Part shown: piece by piece, positions 37,760 through 49,310 of the stretch
Position numbering within the stretch: the stretch's first letter is position 1
How the letters are laid out: every line of letters begins with the position of its first letter
NCBI GenBank assembly: GCA_007449985.2
Contig: VIIQ02000764.1
Coordinates: 294,166-358,165, forward strand
Reading direction: 5' to 3'
Length of the DNA: 64,000 bases
From: Desmodesmus armatus
Lineage: Eukaryota > Chlorophyta > Chlorophyceae > Sphaeropleales > Scenedesmaceae
Notes under the pieces: generated by a model
What the model saw: only the letters and a program-made list of their open reading frames with translations
The model's database searches: none
What the model was told of the DNA's origin: nothing
Translations under genes and position numbers: made by a program

Positions 37760-39639
37760 GAGCGGGAGTGCCAGTGAAGGTCGATCAGGCCCAGCAGTGC
37801 AACTTGTAAATAATTAGTGGTGTAGCTAAATGCCATTGGAAGTGTTTGATGTGGTACCAATGCCGAGGGAGTCGCAGACGTCTGGTACCTTGGATGTCGA
37901 TGGGAGTCGCTTCAGCTTGCTGTAAGCCCATATTGGTCCTTGGCTGTCGAAGGGTTGGACGAAAAGCTACAGATGTATATATCAAAGGTTTTTCATGAGC
38001 TCTGCCACCTTCACCGTGTTCAGTAGACGCAGAAAGCAGAATGGACTGGAAAAGAGGCGCTGAAGTTGATGCGTGCAACCTTTGACACCACAGCAAACGA
38101 GGTATTGATGGGTTCCAACGTAAAACGTGTTGGTCTCTGTCGCTACCGTTGGCAAGGAACGGCAAAAGACTGGGAGAGGGAACGGCGGAACGGCGGGAGT
38201 GGTCATCATAGCTTCTGGAAGGATGTCTGCGATGAACCAGTATATCTATATACGTTTTAGAGTGTTTAAAAGCACACGTTCACATCATTCGAGCCTGTAA
38301 GCAGAGGACAGCAGCAGCTTTCAGTGGCTTTTTACTTGCTGGCAGCATGTTAGCCTAGGCCAGCCTATGGCTAGGTATCTAACAGCCTGCAGGTAGACAT
38401 ACTCGAACTAAGTCGGCACTGACGCCAAGTGACATCAGTTCGGACACCAGCGTGTGTCATTATCATGCACCAGCTAACCAATGTTGGCCGCTGCCAGGCT
38501 GGTTGTTATGCAATGTGTTTGCCGTTGCAAACCTCAAGTTGCCCAGTTGCATTCTATTTGCTTCAAGTCATCATTTGGCATTCCTCATGCATGACCATAT
38601 AGTCATTCATTGCTGCCAAACCTCAAGGCTTTGAAGCCAACTGGTTCCAGATAACAGCAGTGAACTCAGTGGAGAAACGGCAATCTCAAAGCCTTTGAGC
38701 TGTCAAATGAGTAGTGAGCAGTGTAGTCATGCAGTGTAGCATATCAGCTGCTGGGGGACTGGCTGAAGCCAATACGTATTAATTGTTACATGTTGCTTGC
38801 CAATCACACCCACAAGGCAGTGTCAGCGGCCAAACCCCCACATGCTAGGGCATGCAAGGGGTGACACAGTCCTAGTATCCTGGGAACGCACCCACTGGCG
38901 GCTGACGTGACTGCTGATGAGACAGGCCATAATACATACAGCTGTTGCTGCAGATTAAGCTGACCTCGGAGAAATGCCACAGCACCAAAAGGTTCACAGC
39001 CTCCTATAAAATGGGAGCACATCTGAAAGGATATGCAAGAATATGCGATATCATGTACAGCCCAGACAGCCGCTGTCAACTCCCCACAACTCCCCACCAA
39101 ACCCAGGGCACTGCACACGCAGCCGCAAGATTGCAAGAACCACCCTGCTGCAACTACGGCTGCCTCACTATGCAGACTAGGCGCCCACAGTGGATGCAAC
39201 ACCCAGCTCGGTAACCCAGCTGAAACTACTACCAAGTGCTGACATGTCTGACACAGCTGGGCTCAGTGAGACCACATGCGCAAGCCTGCCGCCCTGGCGT
39301 ATATGCGAAATATATCCTTCACCGGGCTTGAGCACCCCTCTGAGACCTCTCCCCAAAGCGCAACGAACCCCACGGCAAATCATGTTGCCCGGCAGTCACA
39401 TCCGTTCAACACCGCTGTAGTGCAGGTGGTGGGCGGTAACCCCCCTTCACCAAACAGGCAGACACACACCCACGGGTTTGTGTGTAACATGAGGACCAAG
39501 GCACACTTGCGCAGTGATCTGGTGGCATCTCACATCCCGTCATATCACATGTACCTGCTTGATGCAACTCATGTGTTCAACACGCCATGGTGACATGCAG
39601 CCAAGCTTTGCCTGCTGGACTACATGCGTGGTGCAGGGC

Positions 39640-40170
39640 CATTCACACATGCACCAGGTCCACTTCCACCCGCCTGCCGTCAAAATTCCGGTAGTGGGCG
39701 CCACCTTCACCAACGCGCATGGCGTTGGTACGCCGCTCAACCTCTGCCCTGGTGCCCCCAGCGGCCTGCGTCCAGCTGTACGCCAAGACAACTTTGCTTG
39801 GGGGCCCTCACGCATGCACTACATCCACCTCCCACTGACCAGCATGGAAGCACGCCTGACCATGCCCAGACACCCACCAAGACTCTAAACAGGCACACAC
39901 GCATGGTGTCTGGTACCCACCAAGACTCTAAACAGGCACACACGCATGGTGTCTGGTACCCACCAAGACTCTAAACAGGCACACACGCATGGTGTCTGGT
40001 ATCCACCAAGACTCTAAACAGGCACACACGCATGGTGTCTGGTACCCACCAAGACTCTAAACAGGCACACACGCATGGTGTCTGGTACCCGCCAAGACTC
40101 TAAACATGCACACACGCATTCGTACACCTGAAGTGTGGTATAGGTCACACATGCACCACGTCCACCTCAT
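39640..40170 (-). pseudogene. Scattered copies of the upstream gene's C-terminal end
   Basis: The true gene ends in RRVEVDLVHV and a stop at 40252. On the minus strand, GRRVEVDLVHV plus stop recurs at about 39645-39680 with an unrelated upstream reading frame. More diverged versions of the same 20-25 bp end (plus strand: cgcatgcactacatccacct near 39811 and cacatgcaccacgtccacct near 40149) also occur. They look like repeated partial duplications of the gene's 3' end, with the minisatellite between them. Confidence 0.6.
39876..40133 (+). repeat. 43-bp minisatellite, six units
   Basis: The unit accaagactctaaacaggca plus cacacgcatggtgtctggtaccc repeats with exact 43-bp spacing starting at 39876, 39919, 39962, 40005, 40048 and 40091. 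Units differ by one or two bases, and the last is more diverged. It lies downstream of the myristoyl-start gene. Confidence 0.95.
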
Positions 40171-40251
40171 ACTGGATGGATGCCACGTCCATGCACCCAC
40201 CAAGACGCTCAAAGGGCATACAAAAATGTTGACATCTGTGGTGCAGCGTGT

Positions 40252-41370
40252 TCACACATGCACCAGATCCACTTCCACCCGCCTGTCATCAGTGAGGAGT
40301 GTGGGGTCAAGGTCAATCTGCTTCAAGACTGTCGCCACTGTGCGCCTGTAGTCTGCACAGCCGTATGACACATGGTCCTCAAAGCCTGGACGGGACACAG
40401 CACGACACAGCACACCACAGATGACAAGTATTAGTCATTGTACTGCAGCGGCGAGGTGAAGTAGCCAAAGGGCAGCGTTGCAGCAGCGCAGGCAGGACTC
40501 TCAAGCTAGCCTGTTGAGGTAGGCTAGTGACGACAAAATGGCTTCTGACCAGCACCTGTGCTGACATGCCCACTCACAGGGACAACCCTGGCAGCCTGCT
40601 GCAGCATAGCTTACGCAAGCTGGTCAAGGTATGCAGCTATTATCACCATAACATGCTTGCTGCTGTATGTACTGGTCCCCCCACACACAGCCGCCAGCAA
40701 TATTGTACTGTCATAAACAACAACATGAAGCATATGAAAGCAATGCTGTTTAGTGCCGTGGTAGACATGTGCTGCTGTGTACACACCCGTGCGTCCTCCA
40801 CGCACAAAGTCCAGCGTAGGCATCACCCCCCACTTGTTGAAGGCGGCCGCCATGACCTGCACTGCTGCTGTCAGCTCATCGTTCAGGCTGCAGGGCGCGC
40901 CCTCAAAGCCTGCACACTGAACCAGGTCCACACTGCGGGAGCACAGCAGCAGTAGCAACAGCAGCAGTGGCAACAGCAGCAGCATTGAGGCCGCAGCCAT
41001 CCCCCATGCTGCCTCTGGCAATTCATGACATGCTACAGCACTGTGCCACCACTAGGCACAGCGCATCGCCGCAGCCATGCACCTGCTTTTTGATGTGCAA
41101 GACTTGCAAGGGTGAATGCACATGAGTATAGTAGTGGGATCAACCATACTGGCTGGGGCACCCAGTGTTTATGCATGCGTCGCCACTACCGGCCTGCCTT
41201 CACTTGCTTAGCAGCGTGTTTCAGCACCGCACAACCGCCAAGTGCAAGGCCTGCATGGCATGAATCAGACATGAACGGCCTCCCAGCAGGGTTCAGGCGC
41301 ACCTCAGGTTGAAGATGCTGACGTTGGCTGAGCCATCTGTGTTGCAGTCCTTGCTGGCATCACGCTCACT

Positions 41371-41457
<87 letters not shown>

Positions 41458-42632
41458 CAGGCGCTGTGTGATGGTGGCATTGGGAAGGGTGTTACATCAA
41501 GTGACATGTTGTGTGAGGGTGTGAGGGGGGTGGCATCCCGGTCAACTGCAGCAGCAGCAATACAGACACCTAGTGATGGTGACATTGCGTGAGGGTGTTG
41601 GTGTGACACGGAGTGGCATGTTGTGTGAGGGTGTGAGACAATGAGAGCTGGGCAGGTGCGTCACCTTTGGTCCTGCAGGGTTCCTGCCTGTTGGACGGCA
41701 CATGCCTCATCTCCAAATTCCCATACTGATTGTACACACTATGAAGAGCATAGGCTGACCTGCATACTCCAAGGTCCTTGCTAACTAGATGAGTGCAGAT
41801 GTGATTCAACAGCAGTGTCCAAGGCTCCTGCACTTCTGTTTCAACCTGTGTACGATTGTGTCCCTCTGGGGTTTGGGGAGGGGGGGATCAGGGGGGACGA
41901 GTACTGGGTGGGATTGGAAGGCCTCATGCCTGTTAGCAGCAGGATCAGGACCCCTGAGGAGGCAGCTTGACATGCAAGAGTCAGCACCTGGCTTCGCATT
42001 TGTGAAGGCTGGCCTCCCCTCCATAGCTGCCCTGTGGTCCCCACACCACCCAGCAGCTGTCCTGATCAGCCTGATGTAGCAGCGCAGTGTCCCCCTGCTT
42101 TGAAACACAAAGGGTTTCAGTGCAAGTGTGTACCTGCAGATAGTCCCACTGCAACCATGACACTGACTCACGTTGGGCACATGTGGTTGGTCTCAATCAT
42201 AGCCATGGCCACCAGCAAAGCATGGACATCAGGCCCCACTCCTGCTGCAGCACAGGCCTCAGCCAGTGCTGTCTTGTTGGCCTGCAGCCTTCGGCCATAG
42301 CAGCTGACTTGAAAAGGCATGTTGGGCTTTTGAGCAGGGAGCAGCTCACAGCAATAGTTGGTGCATCCGCACTGCTGGTCTGCTGCATCTGCAACAGGTG
42401 CTGTGTCATCAGCTCCTGCTGGTGCGTTCATGTCCTGCAGCGGTGGCAGGTTGGGACAGCAGTAGCATGTGATCAGGCTTGTCCTGGCTGGCAGCAGTAG
42501 TGTCACCAGGGTGTGGGTGTGTCACCCATGGTGAGCTGTGGTACTGTGAATGCATGGCGCAGTCTGTTTGCGGGTCCGGTAACATACCTTGACCTTGGAA
42601 AGCATCTTCTTGGCTGAACTGAACAGACCCAT
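40252..42632 (-). CDS. Conserved protein of unknown function with N-myristoylation-like start
   Basis: Five exons join with perfect phase: 42632-42588, 42434-42172, 41368-41303, 40932-40787 and 40385-40252, giving 217 codons plus stop. The start MGLFSSAKKMLSKVK has Gly2 and Ser6, as in N-myristoylation signals, with Lys residues that could aid membrane binding. A Cys cluster follows (QQCGCTNYCCELL), then the core: HALLVAMAMIETNHMCPTER, DASKDCNTDGSANVSIFNLS, VDLVQCAGFEGAPC, NKWGVMPTLDFVRGGRTGF, SYGCADYRRTVATVLKQIDL and the end LTDDRRVEVDLVHV. From memory, related sequences of unknown function occur in fungi and other algae, but I cannot name a family or activity. The conserved E, R and D residues in METNH-like and FVRGG motifs could suggest an enzyme; that is speculation. 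Intron 2 ends in a long CTG run (separate entry). Confidence 0.75.
41371..41456 (+). repeat. Pure (CAG)n, about 28 units, abutting a splice acceptor
   Basis: An uninterrupted CAG/GCA run of about 86 bp. In the transcript (minus strand) it reads (CUG)n and runs directly into the AG of the 3' splice site at 41370-41369, replacing the usual polypyrimidine tract of intron 2 of the myristoyl-start gene. Confidence 0.92.
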
Positions 42633-44226
42633 TCACAAACCAACAGGACCAGACGAGAGACGATCCCAGCTGAACTGCACACGAGTGTCTGAGGAGAACG
42701 AGGGCGTATACAGCTGTGATGCAACAAATGGAGGCCGAAAAATTCCATTCTCCCTGTTCAACAGCTAGTTGACCGACCGGCCATGTTTGACTGCGATGGC
42801 TGTTGCAGGTGAAATCAACTGATTTCGGTGTTTGGTTTGATGTTCATCTTATGCTGTTGTTACGTGCATGAGTTAATCCTCCAAACATATCCTGATTCGG
42901 TGTGGACTGGGGGGGGGGGTCCTGCAAGAATGCCAGCCTGGCAGGCAGGTGTCATGGCCCACAATCCACAGCTCTCTTCCTGATTGTTGTAATAAGATCG
43001 CAGAGGCTGAAGCTGACGTGTCTGTTAACGAAAAGAAGTAGTAAGTGATGCATATGCATGTGCAAATGCGGCTAGACGAGCTTCGGGCCACCCCAACCCT
43101 TGGCTCACTGTGACCTGAAGGTGCCTGTCCAGTTGCTGCCCTCCTGCTGGGCTGGATGTTGCATCAAAGCTCCACTGTGATCATTGGTGCTCTCTTCCTG
43201 ATTCTTGGGCTGGATGATAATCAGTACCACCAAATGGCGTTGTGAACACTGTACGGTGTGGACTGGGGTGGTGCTGCCAGGCTGGGCTAGCCTGTCAGGC
43301 AGGTAGCACCGGTCCACAATCCACCAGTTTCTTCTGAAATATTGGATTTGATACTATCAACCAACTGAATTGGCTTTGTGAACACGGAGATGCCTTTGGA
43401 AACAACGCACCATCATCACCACGAACACTGGGGCTTCAGCTTGCTCAGCTGAGGGCGCTCAACATTGCATCAACAAACAAACCCGCGCACCAACTCTGGC
43501 CCAAAGCAAGGCAGAAGGGAGCTGCATACACTGACCAGCAAGTGTACTGCTGACCGCATACAATTGTACATGTACACAATAACACTCTCAGAGCTACCGC
43601 AACTCTCACAACTTGCATTGCCAATCAAAAGGCATTCAACAAACCCAAGTCCTGCGGCCCAGCATGCTGCCAGTCCAACACAGTTGTTTCACTGCATACG
43701 AGCCCATGCATCCTGCGGACGTGCGTACATCCTGCCTGTATACATTGCAGCCCAGAGTTGCAAACTACAACGCAGCTGCAAACCTCATGTACATGCAGAA
43801 CCACTCAACTTTGCCCACACAGCAGGCATGTCAACATCCTAGCTGGTGAGACAGCAAGCTATTGGCACAGAATGTTGTGCACTTGCACTGCCTTGATGGC
43901 CAGCCTGGCACACATACAGCAGTATACACCTCATGAGTGAGTGGCTTTGCCAACCTCAACACCGCCACTGGACGTGGCAAGACCGTGCTGTTAGCCCGGT
44001 TCATCAAGTTGAGCTGAAGCTCAACCGCATGGCAGCTGTATCAGGTGCAGCACAGCACCGGTGACATAAACCATTGCGCTTAGGGACAACCAGCCATGTT
44101 CCAGGGACATAAGGCCCCAGACTGGCCAAGCACAAGCTTCACCGCACAAGCGTCCCTGCTGTTTGCACCAAAACGCAACAGCAAAACAGCAGGAGTGCCC
44201 TATTCCTGCACAGGCCTCGCTCAACA
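42633..44226. other. Intergenic with dispersed repeat
   Basis: About 1.6 kb. It contains a repeat shared with 48 kb (42986-43123) and a pair of related blocks beginning cggtgtggactgg (42899 and 43254), each followed by a caggcaggt...cacaatccac motif. The remainder, 43.35-44.2 kb, shows no gene. Confidence 0.5.
42986..43123 (+). repeat. Dispersed 138-bp repeat, copy 1
   Basis: From ttgtaataagatcgcagagg to the block ending gctcactgtgacctgaag, nearly identical to 48014-48149, in the same orientation about 5 kb away. Its contents (an inverted tgcatatgca and no coding potential) do not match any element I recognise. It could be a SINE or a terminal fragment of a larger transposon. Confidence 0.8.
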
Positions 44227-47186
44227 TCAGCCAACCAGGTCCTGCCTGACGCGCTTGCGCGGCCGGCTGTCCAATTCATCGCTCTCCCGTGCGTCCTCCT
44301 GCTGCTGCAGCTGCCCCTTCACCCTCGCCAGCGCCTCTACTGCCGCTACCAACAACCGGTCCCCTCTAGCAGCAGACCTCAGCACAGGCAGCACCACAAA
44401 CTGCAGCTCGCTGGCAGACATCTGCATGAGGTGCTCGCAGCCGCCGCACATGCGCGCGATGGTGTCTCGACATGGGTCCTGCGGACGATGCAGCACATAG
44501 CCAATTGCCTGATTGCGGACGTTCACCCTGTTACAGAACCACACGCACACATCCTCGTCGGATTATTTTGGCATGCCTCATAGACTGGTTGCATGTGACT
44601 TGCATGTTCAGAGTATGCTAGCTACCAAGTAATCCATGTGCTAACACGTGTCACACCCCGTGTGACGTTCACATGATGTGTCAAAGCCGCATGCTCCTGC
44701 ACACTCATGCCAGCCAGTCACTATGACTTCGTGATGTTGCCATGCAGACGGGTGTCCTTGATGGCTTCACAAACAAGATTGTCAACATAGCTGACAGGAT
44801 TCCCAGGAGACTCACTTTTGTGCGGATCAAGCTGCCCCCAAAACAAAACCCTCCTGATTGCAGTGAGCCCAGGGATTTCTTGCGGGGTAAAGTCAGCATT
44901 GCCATGCAGTGCTTTGCATGCGTTGCTCAACCCAAACCCCTTACCTGTTGATCAGCCGAAGGTAGTCAAGGTCTGGACCTTGTATGTAGTACAGCCACAG
45001 TCTTTGGATGGGCTGTGTCTGGAAAACCTGACTCCACCAGGATTCGAACGCGGCATCACTGGCCAGGGCGGCAGAGGGCGGCCCCAGGATTTTGTGGGAC
45101 ATCTTGGACAGCATGCGGATGAGGGGGTCCCTATACTCAGCAAAGAGACTGGGGTGACATGTCGAAAGGAAGTCCCTGGAAGGGTTGTCCAAGATGATCT
45201 GGAAAGGCAGCAGAAGAGCAGACACGTACAGCATGCACACAAGGTGTAAGTCATGTGCTCACCAGATGGCTGCGCGTCTGCACCAAGTCTGCATGGTGTG
45301 GTGGTGCCTACGTGGCTGCTGACATGCTTGGCATAGTCTGCTAAATCACAAGTCCCAAAGCCATCAGTGTCCCACAACCTGGGTCTGATGACGGGACATG
45401 CAACAGAAAGCATTTTCTTATTGCTTGTACATCCACAGAAGCCTAATGCTCATGCCGACGCAGCACCTCACACATCGATTCAAGCTGATGCAGCGGCACC
45501 AAAAAATTAAGTACTGGCACCAGACATGGAACCTGTGGCAAGCCAGCACTGACCTGGCTGTGGCGTACGATAGCCTTATTGTAGTGCTGGTCCCGGCTAT
45601 ACTGACGGTCCTCAGGCAGGCGCCCATGCGGCATACGGGTCCAGCCTGCTTTGATGACACCCAGTGCTGCAATGGAGTTGGCGGGAAGCTCTGCAACAGC
45701 AAAATCAGAGTTATTGTGTCATTGCGATGTACAGCTGTACAGCTGTGCAACTCGGGTACTGGAAAGGAAGCAAGCAGCGAGACAGATAATGAAGCAAGCT
45801 TCAGACTCAGCAGGCAGCCTAGTCTGTCGTCAGCAGTCTTCCAGAGCACAGTGACTGCTGCAATTCGTCTCGGGTCAGAAAGGGAGGCCTGACCGCTGCG
45901 TGCTAGCAGCAACAATCAGCATGCGGGGGCGCATGTGCAGCAACTGCTACCAGCAACCACACCGCACTGCCTGCTGAGTTTGCTCACAAGAAGTGCGATC
46001 AGGGTGCAGCGAGAGTTGGCACGGCCTTGCAGACACATCAGTTGCTGCTACTGTGTGCTTCAGTAGCTCCCTCAAAAGGAGCTGCCCCTGGGCGGGAGAT
46101 GTCCAGATTTGGAGAGCTCTGCTTGGGCGGGAAATGTCAAAACTATTGTGCAAGTGGGGCTCACCGTTCAGGAGGCTGGCCATAGGGTCAATCTGGCCTG
46201 CCATGCCCTCTACCAGCTGCTCTGCTGCTCTGCACACCCACGCCCGCAGTGCTGGGTGCTGTACGTGGCCAGCAGTGCTGTCAATCTCGAGGACAGCCCT
46301 GCAGGCCTGAACAGATTGGCAAGAGCACATGCACAGGGACAACACATGCGGTCAGCACATATCTGGTTGCCACCAATCACCAGCTGTATCCCCTTGAAGA
46401 CTGTTGCAAGCATTGCTTTGCAGTTGCTGCCGGAAGGTGTGCTGATGTTGCCATGCGAGGAGAGCACACCTGCTCTGGTGCGTCCTTTGTAGCTCTGAGC
46501 ACATCGTCCATGCTGCTGCTTTGCAGTGCTGCTGCTGTTGAGTCCAAGATAGTGGGCATGAGCTCTGCATCTGCCAGCCTGGCCACCTGCAGTAGTACCT
46601 GCAGGACACGAGCATGCAGCTCAGATTTTGAAAACCAAACGGTTCGGTCGACATGACCTCATAGATGGCTTTTGGAAAGGCAGCTGCACAGTTTCCAGTG
46701 GCTGCGGTGGCATGCATACCTTGCAGGAGCAGTGCTGGCTCAGCTTGCCAGTGAACACAGCTGCCTGCAGCACATCCAGCACTTCTTGCGCGTTTTCAAC
46801 AGGACCAGGGTTTTCCACGTCGTGGCATACACGTCCTGCTGCATCTGTGGCCGCTGGCCAGTCTGCACAGCAGCAGGGTGTACCAGTACGTACTGCTTGG
46901 GGCATGCAGCATGGTACCTTGTGCAGGGGAGCTGCTTACAACTGTACTATCCACGAAGTATTGCTGGAGTAAGATATGCAACCCCCGATAGCAAAAGAGG
47001 CCTTGCAGCAGCAGCAGGGTCACCAGTCCAGTGGGTTGTCGGTGGGTACCCACCTTCTCTGGAGCGCCAGACCTCACTCAAAGACACCAGCAGCATCTTG
47101 CAGAATGTTGCTGAGGCACCACAGGCAGCTACGAAAGTCACATCGTGCTTCTCTGGCTTGTGAAGGAAGTGAGAGAAGTCGTACAT
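44227..47186 (-). CDS. Unidentified helical protein with C-terminal basic cluster
   Basis: At least eight exon blocks join mostly in phase on the minus strand. The first recognised ATG is at 47186 (MYDFSHFLHKPEKHDVTFVA); more 5' exons are possible. Later blocks include DWPAATDAAGRVCHDVENPG to LSQHCSCK (46.87-46.73 kb), VLLQVARLADAELMPTILDS (46.6 kb), ACRAVLEIDSTAGHVQHPAL (46.3 kb), LPANSIAALGVIKAGWTRMP (45.7 kb), IILDNPSRDFLSTCHPSLFA to YLRLINR (45.2-44.94 kb), EIPGLTAIRRVLFWGQLDPH (44.88 kb) and a last exon ending SRPRKRVRQDLVG. The composition is alpha-helical, like HEAT/ARM scaffolds. The RPRKRVR cluster resembles a nuclear localisation signal. I do not recognise the family. Stop is at 44227-44229. 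Confidence 0.55.
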
Positions 47187-47689
47187 GATTGTTGCTGCTG
47201 CTGTGCTGCAATACTGTTCATACACAAGGCTGAAGAATTTCTACCTACCCTGTCGCATTGAATGGATTAATAAATTGTTGAAGCAATGTTGAGCGGCAAA
47301 TCACGAAATGATCCAGGCAGGCCCCAGCAAAGCCCACATAAACCCTTGCACGCTGAAACATTGGACAGAAGACCGCATAACTGGTGCCCCCTTTCGAGAC
47401 GGAGCCTCCTTCATACTTTCTGGATACATAATCTCAACGGAACTGCAGCACAAGCGCAATCAAGCAGCACCACATGTGGCCCGATTGGCCATGAAGTTCT
47501 CAAGCAGCACCCTGCTGTGCTGCCGGTCGATCGCGACTTGCCAACACACAGTTGAATACAAAGATACTAGAAAACTCATACCAGCCTGCCGGAACTTCTC
47601 ATGATATGCATTGGCTCCTCAGTTGGCTTGCTGTGGGGCCCTGCAGGATCTTGGGCAGCACGACCTCATCCTGAAGTTCAGCATGTCAG

Positions 47690-48000
47690 CTGTCTGCACA
47701 TGTGCGCAAGCATGACAGGAGTGCACGTGCTGGACGCACCACATCTTGCATGTGCGTGCCATGGCTTGCACCAAATGCACAGGTTCCTATTACTGTTGGG
47801 AAACCAGACCTCAAGTTGTGGCACAAGTCGAGTTCTCCCAAGCTTTCAAATGCACTATAGTAAGACAGCATCATGCCATCACTGAAAGTGATGACTGTCC
47901 AAGCTGGGTCCTCTCTAGCCACATGCAGCAAGCACCCATCATGTCGTAGCTTCACCAGCTGGGGTTGCAAGCAAGCTAGTGTGTACTGCCAGCCACTGAG
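47690..48000 (-). pseudogene. Orphan coding-like fragment, unknown family
   Basis: About 100 codons stay open and read like globular protein, e.g. LSGWQYTLACLQPQLVKLRH, then AREDPAWTVITFSDGMMLSY and ESLGELDLCHNLRSGFP. There is no start codon or partner exon, and the upstream (higher-coordinate) side runs straight into the dispersed repeat at 48014. It may be a relic of the transposon that carried the repeat, or one exon of a gene I could not assemble. Confidence 0.3.
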
Positions 48001-48013
48001 TGATGAAGTGTGC

Positions 48014-48149
48014 TGTTGTAATAAGATCGCAGAGGCTGAAGCTGCCGTGTCTGTCAACGAAAAGAAGTAGTAAGTGATGCATATGCATGTGCAAATGCGG
48101 CTAGACGAGCTTCGGGGCCCCCCAACCCTTGGCTCACTGTGACCTGAAG
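48014..48149 (+). repeat. Dispersed 138-bp repeat, copy 2
   Basis: Matches 42986-43123 with only a handful of substitutions and small indels (including a C/G run difference at the ccccc stretch). Same orientation. Confidence 0.8.
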
Positions 48150-48695
48150 TGTGCTGTGCTGCATACCGTACAACAATGCTAGCATTGAAGCTGCAGGCCG
48201 GTAACGCTGCAAAAAAGGCATGTACTTCTTGGTCCCAGGCGCAACCTAATATTAGTCAGGTCCTGACTGTGATAGCACTGCTATGCTAAGAGTTGCCGCA
48301 CGTTCACGAGGAGTTGCAAGCATTGTCTACAGCATGTGAAGGACTTTCAGTCACCCAATCGAAGCACCCTCATGCCGTTACCAGTGCCCCTGCTGTTTCC
48401 AGTAGGGAAAAGCATTGACTGTAAGATTCTGTGAACAACAACAGCTTGGCGGTCTCAGCACACTGCTTGCGCGCTGAGAATCCTTCTTCAGGACGGCCAT
48501 CATAGCCAGTAGCCCACTCGAGGGAGCAGGCAGGGAGGTTTGGGACTGTCTGCCGACCCCGTCAATACCCACCATCTCACACAGCCATCCACTCTCAGGA
48601 TTGTTATCGCAGCCAGTACCCTTCCTCGAGGCCCTCAGCAAGCAAGGAAGCTTTGCACTGACGACAAACCTCGTCAATACATAAAATGACTCGGA

Positions 48696-49310
48696 GATCA
48701 CACAACCCACTCAAAGCAGCTGCCAGTACACTCCACCTGACCACCCAGCTGCCACAACGTCTGGTCATGATGCATCCAGGCGGCTGTCACAGCACATCCT
48801 CACATGCGCATGCGATGGTGCCGCAAGTTGGGTTGTAAGTGTGTCTGCTGTAGCTAAGTGAAAGCTACGTAACTGCAAATTAGCACACAGAGTCAGGCGT
48901 AAACAAGAGTCGCGCATGACCCGCTGCTGCACAGTGAAAACCAGAATCATCACACAACCCACTCAAAACAGCTGCCAGTACACCCCACCTGACCACCCAG
49001 CTGCCACACCCCCTGGTCATGATGCATCGAGGCGGCTTTCACAGCACGTCCTCACATGCGCATGCACCTATGCCAAAAATTGGGTTGCAAGTGTGTCTGC
49101 TGTAGCTGAGTGACTCACTCACATGATGTGAAACGTCACTGCAAATTAGCACACAGAGTCAGGCGTAAACAAGAGCCGTGCATGACCCGCTGCTGCTCAG
49201 TAAAAACTACAAACATCACGCGCTCATGAGCTGCACAGCCATACTGCGACTTCAGCACACAGATTCAGGCGTACAACATAGACGCGCGTGACCCGCTGCA
49301 CAGCCGTACT
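48696..49310 (+). repeat. 252-bp satellite, two copies plus a partial third
   Basis: The unit starting cacacaacccactcaaa recurs at exactly 252-bp spacing (acccac at 48705 and 48957). Shared blocks include tcatgatgcatc, cctcacatgcgcatgc, gcaaattagcacacagagtc and catgacccgctgctgc. A shortened third copy from about 49202 keeps cacacagattcaggcgta and gacccgctgcacag. No coding potential. Confidence 0.9.

Larger units (their letters stand above)
37760..40251. other. Intergenic with minisatellite and gene-end remnants
   Basis: About 2.5 kb. The part 37.8-39.6 kb has no recognised gene. From 39.6 kb it carries degenerate copies of the 3' end of the neighbouring myristoyl-start gene and a 43-bp minisatellite, listed separately. 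Confidence 0.5.
47187..48690. other. Intergenic with orphan coding-like segment and repeat copy
   Basis: About 1.5 kb. It includes an orphan minus-strand reading frame (47.69-48.0 kb) and the second copy of the dispersed repeat, both listed. A 110-codon frame at 48378-48710 on the minus strand has no motif and overlaps satellite sequence, so it was not called. Confidence 0.45.

Noticed and set aside
38804..39235. 143-codon minus-strand frame
   Set aside because: Cys/Trp-rich with no motif, no splice partners and no conserved look; probably chance.
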